Source: Aporrectodea caliginosa (taxonomy: Eukaryota; Annelida; Clitellata; Crassiclitellata; Lumbricidae). From it: a stretch of 64,000 nucleotides of DNA. Positions 23,501 through 43,024 of this stretch are shown in pieces. Where the stretch lies: positions 709,501 through 773,500 of the forward strand of contig JACEVL010000161.1 of the NCBI GenBank assembly GCA_020284085.1, in the 5' to 3' direction. Both the position numbers and the translations under genes were made by a program. A model generated the notes under the pieces. The model was not told the origin of the DNA, made no database searches, and worked only from the letters and a program-made list of their open reading frames with translations. The stretch's first letter is position 1. Every line of letters starts with the position of its first letter.

Positions 23501-24075
23501 TGTCTTGAAATCACTCCACTGGCTCAAAATTCCTGAACGAATAGAATATAAAGTCCTATCCCTCACCTACAATACACTTCAATCCTCTCAGCCCTCGCAT
23601 CTCCGTCAGTTGTTCTCGGTCCAACCTCCTCGTTCAACCCGTTCATCTTCCACCCTCACACTGCTCCGCCCTTCCGTCACCTCATCGCTTAAATTTGCAA
23701 ATCGTTCCATAGCCATAGCTGTCCCGCCTCTTTGGAACAAACTCCCGCCTGTGCTACGACAAGTATCCGATCCATCCTATGAACTCACCAAAACCTCTCC
23801 TCTTGCTATCTCTCCACAGGTCTTCCACTCAAAACTGAAAACACTGCTTTTTCACAAATCCTATCCCGATTCCTTCTCTTCCCCTCACCTTCCTCGCCAT
23901 TTCAACTCTAAGCATCATCCACCTTAGCCGTCTGACTGTCTGCCTGCCTGACTCTCTGGTTTTTGACCCCCTGCCTATCGATTCTGTTTTGGTTAAGCGC
24001 CTGTGAATAAGCTGGTTCCCGCGACTTCGCTTTTGTGGGCGCTGTAGAAATATCGAGTTTACGATTACGATTACG
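20563..24075 (+). mobile_element. Full-length-looking L2/CR1-type LINE inserted in lectin copy 1 exon 4
   Basis: A 3.5-kb element with one long ORF, a 3' UTR and a tail of TTACGA repeats. The flanks fit the intact paralogues exactly: GATGAATTT before and ATTTCCTGCC after, leaving a 4-base ATTT duplication (20559-20562 and 24076-24079). It is in the same orientation as the host gene. The uninterrupted ORF and clean boundaries indicate a recent insertion. Relatives in the window are the tail-only or truncated copies at 1279-1362, 33947-34988 and 50265-50880. Confidence 0.92.
20631..23927 (+). CDS. LINE ORF: endonuclease-reverse transcriptase with 2A-like N-terminus
   Basis: A 1098-codon ORF without stops. 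The N-terminus has a hydrophobic stretch followed by a 2A-like motif (LILLSGDTHVNPGP, residues 30-43), then a proline run encoded by a pure CCT repeat (20787-20868). An APE-type endonuclease follows (about 85-320: LNIRSL, LTETWF, ITGDFNIH, SDHYPIF). The reverse transcriptase spans about 560-830 with SNYRPVSNL, HQSGFTKRHSTET, DISAAFDTIDH, GVPQGSVLGPLLF and the catalytic YADD at 780-783. The C-terminal part has LDYCNALF and HWLKIPERIEYKVL, typical of L2/CR1-clade elements. All expected catalytic motifs are present, so the copy could be active. No ORF1 is seen. Confidence 0.93.
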   Translation: MSYIPLSFFLTIGRKRPLQLPTHLSFFAMLILLSGDTHVNPGPINRYSASCPPPPPPPPPPPPPPPPPPPPPPPPTPPPPNALAQDTNNNTFLLCSLNIRSLVQPTHSAEINDLAQSSHPPDLFALTETWFNSTTTLPQYQDCIPPGYHLHSTPRPSKSQTGTNTTGGGIAFLTREPSTVLHSSGYCFRSFECASITLKLPNTILTIFNVYRPPSSSLYSSPTSVFLQEFTTLLSTAATTPHEFLITGDFNIHVDNPSDSFASEFLTLLSSTNLVQHVNFPTHCHNHTLDLIITSSVSKLSPDISFSFDTPSDHYPIFTRLNILPVPLPDPVSHSFRRISSINIEAFTQDLSSSDLVLNPPSSLDDLLSSYNTTLSMLLDKHAPIITKSGSHSKNPWYNSYLQAFKAFRRRLERTYKRTRDPQLLSTLKSATNKYHHLLATAKKRFYSSLVQSRSSNPRLLWKTINQLLHRNSSSPLPNSLPPSSIAESFCSFFSGKITTLRLSLQSLLSKTTIDSPPDTPPTTHDRPPSPPRSSLSVFQPTSEIEISHLLQSLPNKQCELDPIPTSLLKDCSSILVPIITKIINLSLSTGNFPLLFKHSLVTPLLKKPSLDKEILSNYRPVSNLSFISKLTERIVLSRINDYLTSNSLLNPHQSGFTKRHSTETLLTCLYNKLVSAISHQQVSCLCLLDISAAFDTIDHNILLQRLSTWFGFTDTALLWIQTYLSSRSFSVKTPETSSQSCPLTCGVPQGSVLGPLLFILYTTPLSSLIKASSVDHHLYADDTQLFISFSPSSFADSIDHLLGVVKQISSWMTSNMLCLNPSKTEFILIGLREQLKKIPDPSISLSLDSVSTHTFIANSPVRNLGVTFDQNLSFSDHITHLSRSCFMHIRDLSRIRPMLDFNTSSTIASSIVHAKLDYCNALFLNIDTTQINRLQAIQNALARAVTKTPKHHHITPVLKSLHWLKIPERIEYKVLSLTYNTLQSSQPSHLRQLFSVQPPRSTRSSSTLTLLRPSVTSSLKFANRSIAIAVPPLWNKLPPVLRQVSDPSYELTKTSPLAISPQVFHSKLKTLLFHKSYPDSFSSPHLPRHFNSKHHPP

Positions 24076-24161
24076 ATTTCCTGCCTCCTGGAGCCATCGG
24101 CAGCCACATGGTCATCGAGGATGGGTGGGATAATTGGGTGCAAATGTACGAGTTCATCTGA

Positions 24162-24547
24162 ATTTCCATTGTGAGCAGATTTGTAGGAGAAGGCTACTTG
24201 AACTCGAAAGTTTTATTACATCATAGCTATCGGTTACCCAATTAACAGTGATTAAAATTTATCGTCCAATCGAAGCTAATTTTATTATGATGTTGAAGTA
24301 TCCACAGGGCCTTTATCTTAATGCGCACGAAATTACTTGAACACTGAATTTAATCAGAACCATGTATTTCAAAGCCTGTTAGAAATATATTTTGTCTAAA
24401 ATTCTGGCTTTAGGCAAGGTCATTAGATGATGTGAGATGGTGTGAGGTGAGGCCATTTGTGCACTTATTGTAGCATGCATGAGCACTAGTCAAAACGTGT
24501 GAATTCTAATGCTATGTTCTACGTTCTCTACTGGTTTTTTCCCTCAA
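24162..24547 (+). other. 3' flank of lectin copy 1
   Basis: Homologous to the sequence after the stop codons of copies 2 (40797-40996) and 3 (52854-52960), for example 'gtaggagaaggctacttgaactcgaaag'. Probably 3' UTR; no canonical AATAAA is obvious. Confidence 0.5.
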
Positions 24548-24665
24548 CTTTAAGACTCTCAAAAGGACAGTCTTAAAGTGAGAGGCCTACTGGAGTTCGG
24601 AGCGCCTACTGAGTAGTTTTTTGAAGGAGCGCTATATAAATGATGGATATGAATGAATGAAGGAA
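24548..24665 (+). repeat. LINE 3' end with GAAT tail
   Basis: The hairpin GGAGCGCCTACTGA...GAAGGAGCGCTATATAAAT followed by 'gaatgaatgaa' is the same 3' structure as in the LINE at 26745-27300. Heavily 5' truncated. Confidence 0.6.
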
Positions 24666-24839
24666 ATCAATCAATTACAGTGAGAAATTTGACGTAGCCT
24701 TTCTAACGTTTGTCTGAACGATTGCTTAAAAATTTCAAAATTTCATTAACGTCAGAATGGTCATCGATAGGCTGACATTGATTGCTCAGGTAACTTGAAA
24801 ATCGTTCGTCGCCTCTTGTCGTACAAACACACACACATT

Positions 24840-26744
<1,905 letters not shown>

Positions 26745-27300
26745 CCGAGTGGTTTCTCGCTTTCTTTCTCATGACGCACTAGTGGTTCTTGTGAATGCTT
26801 TCGTTACTAGTCGAATTGACCACTGTTGCCCGATCCTCGTTGGCCTCCCCCTTGGGGTTCTGGGGCGACTAGATCGAGTTCTGCGCTCGGCTGCTCGGCT
26901 CATTGGGCGAATTCCCAAATTCAGCTCTGTTTCTGCCTACATGCGCGAAGTGTTGCATTGGTTACCCATACCGGGTTGCTGCGTTGGTTTCACGCTGCAT
27001 CCTTGGCTGTGCTCCATCTTACCTGCGCGATCTCTGCCGCGCATACACGCGACGATGGGGCAACTTCTAATTCCACGGGCTCGCTTGACTGCTAGACAGC
27101 GCCGAGCTTTCTCGGTTGTAGACCCCTCCATCTGGAATGACCTACCATCGGAGCTGCGTTTGCTGCCTTTGACCAATCAAACTGGGTTTTATAAATCACT
27201 CGTCTTTTTTCTGTTGTCGTGGATGGGCTGGGGGCGCTTCTGATTAGATTTCTTGAAGGGGCGCTATATAAATCTCCAGAATAAATGAATGAATGAAATC
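26745..27300 (+). mobile_element. 5'-truncated LINE, C-terminal region, GAAT tail
   Basis: A frame at 26770-27243 encodes the post-polymerase region common to L2/CR1-type LINEs (FVTSRIDHCCPILVGLP, then AARLIGRIP and WLPIP; later FSVVDPSIWNDLPSELR). It ends in the hairpin GGGGCGCTTCTGA...GAAGGGGCGCTATATAAAT and the tail (GAAT)n at 27279-27297. Confidence 0.75.
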
Positions 27301-27775
27301 TGCGATGTCTATTCATTGACTAGTATTTGTTTTCGGGTGAAACATCCACAAGCCAGAGCACTGCGAGCTCAGTCAACCTATTCTACTCTTATGAATGCCG
27401 TTTGATTAACGCAGGCATTAATGCGTGACCGGAATATGGAAGCGTGCCCATTGTTCAAGTCAACGCCACGTATAATGCAGGCCTATGTATGTCGTCTATG
27501 TATAATATATGTAGCCTATATTGTATAGAGGTAATATAATTGAACATTTATATAGGACCCTTCAACATATCTACTCAGATATCTTGATTACTTGATATCT
27601 ATTTGCGCTAGCCTGTGTGATGCTAATTGTCATGAAAAACGAATATATTACATTCAGTTAGCAAAACAATGCACAGTAAGCTGAAAGGGTAACCAGTAGT
27701 GGGCCCACGCACACACAAGGAGGCATGAATGTTCAGAGTCTCTGGACCAAGTTTGGTCGATGTGTAATATGTCTG
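27301..27775. other. Intergenic DNA, no gene seen
   Basis: The segment around 27345-27385 ('cacaagccagagcactgcgagctcagtcaac') is shared with 45580-45620, so it belongs to the duplicated lectin unit. Confidence 0.4.
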
Positions 27776-27846
27776 CATATATTCATTCATTCATTCGGAA
27801 ATTTATATAGCGCCCCTTCAAGGAAACTACTCAGAGGCGCTCTATG
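27776..27846 (-). repeat. LINE 3' hairpin with ATTC tail
   Basis: Reverse orientation of the same 3' end: 'attcattcattc' tail, then TATATAGCGCCCCTTCAAGG...CTCAGAGGCGCTC. Only the terminal 70 bases remain. Confidence 0.6.
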
Positions 27847-27906
27847 TATTCATGGAAGTATGCATAAAACAATGTATGTAACTATGTATGTATGTCAGTA
27901 ACTATT

Positions 27907-28706
27907 GTGGCAAATTTTAGGGGTGCTTTCCCCGGGCCTTTGGTGTTTTGGTCCTCCCTGCCCCTGCGGTCGCTTGCCGGTTGTCGGCCGGGCATCTTGG
28001 CCCGTGCGCTGCCGTCCCCTTCCCCATAGGCCCTTACTCTAGGCTTTGCTCCATAGGCTTTGCTTCCCTGTAGGCTTTGCTCCCCTGTAGGCTTTGCTCC
28101 ATAGCCCTTGCTCCGCTGTAGACTTTGCTCCATAGGCTTTGCTCCATAGCCCTTGCTCCACTATAGGCTTCGCTCCATAGGCTTTGCTCCCTTGCACTTG
28201 CTCTCTAGGCTTTGCTCCATAGCCCTTGCTCCACTTTAGGCTTTGCTCCATAGGATTTGCTCCTTTGCCCTTGCTCTCTAGGCTTTGCTCCCCTGAAGGC
28301 TTTGCTCCGTAGCCCTTACTCCCCTGTAGGCTTTGCTCCATAGGCTTTGCTCCACGATAGGCTTTGCTCCGTAGCCCTTGCTCCGTGCTAGGCTAGGCTT
28401 GCCTGCCTGGAGGGGTATAAATAGAAGGGAGCTGTAGTGTGCATGACACGCTCCATCTGAGATCTTTGTAGAGTTGGTGTTTCGCTTACGTTGTGAACGT
28501 TTTTGAAGAATATACTTTGACGAAAAGCCAGACTTGGTTGATTGATTTGGGTGGCCGTCGTCGTCGGAAGTCTAAGTCGTTCGCAATACTCCGAACGCCG
28601 GACTTGCGCTCCTTCAAGCGACACGCGGCATTGCAGTCCCTCCTCGCGTCACTCTACACCTGCTACACGAAGAAGAGAGCAGAACCTGGGCTAGAAGGTC
28701 GCGACA
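27907..28706 (+). mobile_element. Probable solo LTR with a minisatellite in U3
   Basis: About 800 bases beginning TGTGG and ending GCGACA, with flanks CTAT/CTGT that could be a degraded 4-base duplication. A strong core promoter motif, TATAAATA at 28416-28423, is placed as expected for the U3/R boundary. GC-rich sequence follows, ending at CACTGTG. A tandem repeat fills the U3 part. I see no primer-binding site, gag or pol, so this would be a solo LTR. Orientation follows the TATA box. An alternative is an isolated unannotated promoter. Confidence 0.45.
28028..28394 (-). repeat. Minisatellite of 'taggctttgctcc' units
   Basis: Alternating 'taggctttgctcc' and 'atagcccttgctcc' blocks, giving higher-order units of about 28-34 bases, repeated a dozen times. 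It ends 20 bases before the TATA-bearing segment of the putative LTR. Open frames on the minus strand (YGAKP repeats) come from the array. Confidence 0.85.
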
Positions 28707-28809
28707 CTGTGTATATTTGAATGCATGCATGTATGAATGCATGTATGTACGTAGGAAGTATATGTGGATATGTATGTATGTGTTTATGTATGTGACTATG
28801 CATGTAAGT

Positions 28810-30534
28810 TAGACTGGTCCACAAAATTAAAAGTTGGAAATACATTGCTTCACAAGGCTGCCCTTGTTACACATGAAAACATGAGTCTGTATGCAAAATT
28901 TTGGAAAGATTTGATTATGTTTAGAGGTCGCTATTTTTTTCGACTTTTTGCCATAATCATATTATAGTATGAACTTGTCAAAAAACATGTATAATTTTGA
29001 TTTTTTCAAATCGGTTATAAATTATTTTCAAGTCAGTTATTATTTTGAAAAATAAACAGCCCAATTGAGAAATATATACTGCAGTGTGACTGCTTAGTCA
29101 GGCTGCATTACGTTTGTAATAAAATATAATTTTGGATAATTAAAGAAGTAATCCAGTCTGCATAAATCCCGTCATTGAAGTGCTGGAAAACCCGCAACTT
29201 ACTAATAATATTATTTCATTATGCCTTTGTTGGAACAGAAATTTTGTCCGATGACTGGAGACAAGTTGCAGCAAGTATTGTGTCTGTGACTCATCCTTAG
29301 TATATCATTGTAAGAATGGATCAGAGCCACTCCATGTTCTGCGCAGTCATTGACGACCATCAACAGTTTGACATTTGCCCTCATCGACTGGGAAGTAGGG
29401 TCCAGTGGTCAGGGAGTAAAGTACTTTGATAGGAAGGTTGTGGGTTGTTCTTGACCCTGGATGGTAAAAAGATCAAGCAGTTTTAAAGATCTCCTTGTTA
29501 CATACTCTTCCAGTGGAGTCTGGTGGTCGAAGGATTTCCTGTCCAGACGCTACATGGATAGCGGATTAGGTGGATAAATAAGATTGTATTACCGGAGCAG
29601 CCTCGATGTCTTCAGTGACACGCTTCGAAGAAATAGCGGAGATGATGACTGAAAGAGTTAATTAAATCGAACTCAAACTGTAACTCCTTGAATCAGCACA
29701 AATTTGTGTTCATACAACTTCCACAGTTTGGGAACACCCGAATCCACACACTGTGCGGGGATTATAGCCTCCTCCCGAATTACCAACGCAGCGACTATTG
29801 TTGCTTTCGTGGCCTCACCAAATGCTATAGTCTATTCTGGTAATGAAATATGAAATTCTTCAGGATTGCCCAATTTTTTGGGAGTCCAGACCCAAGGAAG
29901 TGTTTGTCAGGCATCCCTAACAGACAACATTGTGAGGAACTCCTTGTTGATGCCAGTTTCACCATAGCTGCCGTTTTGTAACGTACGAGCTTTTATTGCA
30001 GAAAGTGAAAAAAACATGTGCTGTAAGCTTATTTCATATTCAAGGCTGGCTTCACAAACGAAAAAGTACTCGAATCACGCTAAATTAGCAGCATACAGAG
30101 CAATATTGAACAATACAATTGTAGGATATGAAACGAATTGTGATGAAAAGGTGGCATGCAAAATTTAAAAATTAGTTATAAGCCAACAACCGTTTATCTA
30201 TCAGAAAGAACTTGAAATAAGTGTTTTATTTGTAAATAAGCTTATTATTCTTTTATTTACTTAAATACAGTTGGCATATTGATCATGATTTAGAAAGATG
30301 GTGCTTGGTGTTCATGGGTGCTTATTTTAATTCATAATGAAGCTATTAACGCGTCAGATGCGCAATTTTTGCAATTTCTACAAAAAGTGTCAAAACCTAG
30401 CGACCTCTAAACATGCTCAGATCTCTTCAATTTTTTTCAACACAGAGTCTTCTAGTCAAGTGTAACAGAGGCAGCCTTGTGGAGCAGCATATTTTGAAAA
30501 AAAATATTTCCCCATGTAAGTTTGGACCAGTCTA
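28810..30534 (-). mobile_element. 1.7-kb DNA transposon with long TIRs and 8-bp target duplication
   Basis: The ends read TAGACTGGTCCA and its complement. Inverted similarity continues inward for about 130 bases (shared 'cacaaggctgcc', 'gtttagaggtcgcta'). A perfect 8-base duplication ATGTAAGT flanks it (28802-28809 and 30535-30542). On the minus strand, near 29260-29375, a decayed coding segment reads LLMVVNDCAEHGVALIHSYN, a motif I associate with a transposon-borne protein family that I cannot name. The rest is broken, so this is an inactive copy. Confidence 0.85.
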
Positions 30535-31049
30535 ATGTAAGTATGTAACTGTGTATGTATGTATGTATGTATGTATGTACTGTATATGGCCATTTATATA
30601 TTGTCATGAAGAACGAATTATAACATAATATGTCTACCTATGTATGTATGTATGTATGCGTGTATGACATTGTACATCTGTATGAATGTGAAGACAATGA
30701 TGGAGATAATTATGAAAGCATGTTTGTATGTATGTACTCTTGTACATGTATGTGTGCATATATTTATGTATGTATGCATGTACGTATGTATAAGGATATT
30801 TTTATAGTGCCCTTTGTGACGCTGAAAGATGGCTATCTAGTCCATCTAATGCGTGTATGCATTCTTCTTTTGTCACCGTCAATTTCCATTGCTCGAGGTC
30901 TGCGTCATTTCGACGGTTTTGTTTTGTCTAAATGCTGAATTTACTGGCGTTCGGGTTGCTAACCGCCGGACTCATTCGTATGTATAAATAATAATCTTCG
31001 TTTGATTTCAAACTGACACAAACGCAGCCTACGCAGGATGATTAAAAAT
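30535..31049. other. (ATGT)n-rich spacer
   Basis: Clusters of tgta/tatg repeats at 30535-30660 and 30720-30790, plus a LINE 3'-end scrap near 30805 ('ttatagtgccctttgtgacg'). The frame at 30630-30938 is repeat-driven; no gene is supported. Confidence 0.45.
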
Positions 31050-31911
31050 CAGTATGAACGGAAGACCACAAGTTATTACAGGAGTCGAATTTTAACTGTA
31101 ACTATGCTAAGTATTTCATACGTTAAGAAACTGAAACTCGACTATGACTTGCTGTCTGAAAAGTTTCCGCATTTCACATTCTCATCTAGTGTCCGTGACT
31201 TGGGTGTCACCCTAGATAGCTCTCTTACCTTCACTGGACACAATATCCAAGCTTACCCGCTCTTCTTACTTCCAACTTAGGCGTCTTGGAGCTATTCGCA
31301 GATCTGTTTCATCCTCTACCTTCACCTCAATTGTCCTTGCTTTTGTCTGGTCTCGAATTGACTATTGTAATTCTCTCCTTGTTGGCTTACCCAAGGTTCG
31401 TCTATCTCCTCTTCAATCCGTACTGAATGCTGCTGCCAGACTTATAGCTCGCCTCCCTCGATTCGATATCTACATATATGGCTGAACAACTTCATTGGCT
31501 TTCTCTCTCTGTGCGCATCCAATTCAAAGTTCTCATTCTCATGCTCAAATATCAACTGGGTCTTGCTCCAAAATATCTTTGTCACCAAATTCTTCGCCCC
31601 CTCTCTGCCACGTCAAAGCGTCCTCTCAGATCCTCTGACCGGCTTCACCTTTTTGTTCCCCGTGTTAGGACCACAATGGCTCAATCCAGGTCCTTTGTAT
31701 GCATAGGTCCCTAAATGTCTCTATGGAATCGACTTCCTCCTTCTCTACGCTCTACAATCCTCTCTAGTAGCATCTCTACCTCTTTCTGTCACCTTAAAAC
31801 CTTCCTTTTTCCTCGGAGTACCTCGCACTGGTAGCGCTTCTGAAAGACTTATGCTATGAGAAGCGCTTTATAAATGATCAAATACAATACAATACAATAC
31901 AAAAGTGGATT
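31050..31911 (+). mobile_element. 5'-truncated LINE with frameshifts and AATAC tail
   Basis: Encodes, in broken frames, the region after the polymerase domain (SSVRDLGVTLDSSLTFTGH, then AAARLIARLPRF, then EQLHWLSLSVRIQFKVL). It ends with 'cctcggagtacctcgcactgg', the hairpin GTAGCGCTTCTGA...AGAAGCGCTTTATAAATGA and (AATAC)n at 31883-31901. Frameshifts near 31280 and 31470 show that it is inactive. Confidence 0.75.
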
Positions 31912-33040
31912 TGTTTTGCATGGCTATGTGACTGCTTCTGAGATAAATAGGTAATCATTATTAAGCGGAACTGTTGTCCCATTTTCTTTGTATGCAATGT
32001 CAATTTCAATGTATCTGGATCAATAAATAAATGATTGACTGATTGATTGATTGATATACGGACTGTGTACGATATCTACAATGGGGTATTTTCGTCGCGG
32101 TGGAAGACGACCGACCCGTGCGTGTCATTGGAGTGACCACCACCGTTAGTCAGTGGTAGGCTACTTCATTTTACCAACTAACTTGTTTTGCTCTTTGAGG
32201 TGATCTATATAAATGTGATTTAGTTTATTTATGCTTAGTTTCAGTATCAATTAGGCCTACAATTAATGAGCGCCGTATAGGCATACAATCATTTAACACA
32301 AAAGACTCTTGAAAAACAGTGAAAGGCTCTAAATCGTGTTTAATCCTTCATCAATCAGGTTCGTCCATGCATTTGTTTCCATTCATAAATTTCTTTCATT
32401 TCGAACAATTTGAGCGATGCGATTCATTGTAGCGGATGCATTAGGGTTTCCTGTGCCGTGCTTTGCATTCTACATTAAATGCCATTAAGCGAATAATGAC
32501 TGAAAGCCCTTCATTAACATAAATCCTTGTTTTGGTTTGTTCCAATCCTTTGCCAGCGAAGCGATGTGTCTCTGGTACATATGAAACAATGGCAAAACAA
32601 TGGCAGAGATGTGTTTACTGACGTATTGCCGCATTTCAGCTCAGGCGTGGATTTCATTTAAGCGATAATTAGCTGCAAGATTAATTGGATAATGTCTGTA
32701 GGCCTACAAGGCCTACAGGAATAGGCCTATGTCGTTGTTTCTCTACAACAATCAAATCAGCGTTGTTTAAATCCAGTCATGGTAACCCAGCGGATACATA
32801 GCTCATATGGAAGTAACATTCAGTGTGCCCACATTCGTAGTTGACTACTATCTTGGAACAGGATTCAAGTATACAACTTTTAATTTAGATTTATAGAACG
32901 ATTATCTATCTACTCCTAACTTTCAGTTAGGCAACTAAGATATACTTTACCTCAAGTTACTCTGACCTTATCTCACCTGATCTAATCAGATCTGATCAGA
33001 ACTGATCCGGACTTCACCTAAACTCATTTTGCAAGTAGAT
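31912..33040 (+). promoter_or_regulatory. Upstream region of lectin copy 2
   Basis: A TTGA-repeat LINE tail sits at 32020-32056. From about 32340 onward the sequence aligns with the flanks of copies 3 (46540-47221) and 5 (61100-61795): shared 'ttaacataaatccttgttttgg' minus small changes, 'gcgaagcgatgtgtctctgg', 'ccagtcatggtaaccca'. The duplicated unit therefore includes at least 700 bases of 5' flank. No TATA box is clear. Confidence 0.5.
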
Positions 33041-40796
<7,756 letters not shown>

Positions 40797-40996
40797 ATCT
40801 TCATTGCGAGCAGTTTAGTAGGAGAAAACTATTTGAACTCGAAAGTTTTATTACACTGGTTTTATTGACATCCTACTAGAGGTCTAGTTAAGATCGATTA
40901 AAATATATAGGCCTAGTTCAATGTGACCTAATATTATATTGCAATTTCCGTAGAGGCTTTATCATAATGAGCACGAAATAACTTGAAGACTATGAA

Positions 40997-41736
40997 CATG
41001 GCCGGATTAAGACTTCCGGGGGCCCTAAGCCAAGAGTCGGATTAAGACATCCGGGGGCCTTAGCCCCAAACATGGGCGTCCGGAGGGGGAAGGAAGCATT
41101 TGCGCCCCCGGATTTTGCAAATATTTAAAAAATTACTTATCATCTTGGTTTTTAACAATGAATGGCTATGATTTTTTCAAAGTTTTTTTTATCCAAACTA
41201 GTAAAGATAACCTGAAAAGTTTAAAATATATAAAAAATTTAAACTTTTCACAGTTTTCTGTTTGAAATAAACGTTCAGAAATAGCTGATAACGGATCCCG
41301 TCCCAACAATTCAAAACTTTGACCCCTTAAAAAGAATTCTTCCCCCAAAAAATTCCTGTGGACGCCGGCGATTATATGTTCCTTTATACTGAATTTACCC
41401 AATTTCAGAATTTTTATCCGCTTGCGCCCGGTCACCGTGTCAAAAATGTGTCAATATTGTCGACAAAGAGTGGGAAATATTAGTTTCGCTTTGAGCCTTT
41501 GACTTCTGCCATCGGTCGCTATGGCCCCCTGTACAGACTGAGAGTGTGAATCTGCAACTAGGGTCAGTATTCAGTAAGTTGTAACTAAAACTTACTAGGG
41601 CTATATTATTTATTTATTAAAAATGAATTAGGAATTTGCTACAATAATTTGATTTAATTTCTCCGGATTTGGGGCCCCAAAACCTTGCGGGGCTCTAAGC
41701 CATGGCTTATCTGGCTTATGCCTTAATCCGGCACTG
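40997..41736. mobile_element. hAT-type element with a second small element nested inside
   Basis: Right end CTTAATCCGGCACTG; left end CATGGCCGGATTAAG. Flanks ACTATGAA (40989-40996) and ACTACGAA (41737-41744) form an 8-base duplication with one mismatch. The left end is partly duplicated ('cggattaagacatccggggg' near 41040). Within it, about 41082-41370 ('gggcgtccggaggggg' to 'cctgtggacgccggcg') looks like a separate inserted element. No transposase seen. It lies just downstream of lectin copy 2. Confidence 0.7.
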
Positions 41737-41994
41737 ACTACGAATTCCAGTCTGTTGAAAATATATATAACTTTGGCGTTAGGCAAGCTGATAATTATGA
41801 GGTGAGATGGGGTGAGATGAGGGCATTTGTGCACATCTTGTGACTACATGAACACTACTACCAAAGTGTGAATTCTGATATTAATATTGTAATTGTCATC
41901 AGACAATAAAATTGAGCCGCTTCAAGAGAAAATTGTCTTATCCATTGTAAACGTTTGTCTAAACATATTCAACATATTCTGTTGAAATTATATA

Positions 41995-42142
41995 GAGGTG
42001 TCCCTACCTAGCGGGATCTTTGATCCCTTCAGGGCCTTCCCTTGTGGTATTCAACAATCCATACTTAAAAGTGCAATCTGATTTGTAATGTTATTGTTTA
42101 TTGTTGTTTGGCTACAAATAAACGATTGATTGATTGATTGAA
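41995..42142 (+). repeat. LINE 3' tail with (GATT)n
   Basis: Same terminal family as 35737-35910; ends 'aataaacgattgattgattgattgaaag'-like within 42116-42142. Confidence 0.5.
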
Positions 42143-43024
42143 AGATGTTAAATTTTATCAACTTAAAATTATTGTCAATACTCAATAGGCTAAGCAATGA
42201 TCCGGTAACTAGAAAATTCTCCGTGGCCGCCTCCCGCGCACACACCTACACACTCATGGAACCCAAGCAACACAATTCCCCAGCAGAGCGATACTTGAGA
42301 CCATATTCAGAGTTCCTGGACTGCGTGCAGTAGACGATGAGGAGGGTATGATGAGGATTAACGGCTGACGTTGTGGTTGAACTCTTCTTCTTCTTCTTGT
42401 GGTTCTCTGCCTCTTAGGCAGGTTCAAATGTCCGACCACTCCTCTCGTTGTTGGGCCTCTTCTTTCAGCTTCCTGTAACCGTTTGTCATCATCCAATCCA
42501 GCATCATGTGGTTGAACTCACAAGGTTATTATTATTATTATTATTTATAAATATTAGTAATATAATTATTTTAAGACTGGCACTGCTCCGGACTACATAG
42601 CTATATGGAGTTTTAGTTAAAACGTTCCTAGTTAAAATGTGTGAATTCTAATATTAATTGTTACTGCTGCATCAGACTGCTTCATGAGAAACTTATCAAA
42701 GCCATTTTCACCGTACGTGTGAACGATATTAAAATTTACGTAACGACAAAATGGTCCCCAATAACAAACTGTCAAAGTCTTCCTGAAATATATGGGTCAC
42801 GGTTATTTAAAGGAGAAGCACTGACAAGCTGTACTCTTTTTAAAAGACTGAAACATTCTGAAGAGTCGCAAATGTCCTGTCGTTGCTTCAGAAATTGCGA
42901 GGCTGAAGACTGGTCATCCCTTCACATACTGAGACTGAGAAAATGAAATCTCTGCTATTTCGTACACATAGATGCCTTTCGGGGTAACTGAAGTCACTGC
43001 TCTTCTTCTTCATCACAGTTTCAC
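42143..43024. other. Intergenic DNA, no gene seen
   Basis: Contains short TTC and ATT runs (42386-42400, 42527-42545). The frame at 42641-42946 has no recognisable product. Confidence 0.35.

Larger units (their letters stand above)
16290..24161 (+). pseudogene. Secreted F-type lectin-PAN gene, copy 1, last exon split by a LINE
   Basis: Exons: 16290-16356 (signal peptide, MRFACAVIKVFEILGSVWLF), 17872-18129, 18854-19090 and 20397-20562, continued at 24080-24161. Exons 2-3 encode an F-type lectin (F5/8C-like) domain: [52 protein letters not shown] and ICEFEIYG. Exon 4 encodes a PAN/apple-like domain ([20 protein letters not shown]). The LINE at 20563-24075 interrupts exon 4 after the codons for CEMN. 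Removing it and one copy of the 4-base duplication leaves 810 in-frame bases (269 residues), so the gene was intact before insertion. Read through the LINE, translation stops at 20588-20590, losing the end of the PAN domain. Secretion and carbohydrate binding are inferred from the families. A truncated product or exon-skipped transcript remains possible. Confidence 0.8.

Noticed and set aside
28028..28394. YGAKP-repeat frames as a secreted repetitive protein
   Set aside because: The frame exists only across the minisatellite, lacks a signal peptide and is on the opposite strand to the TATA box.
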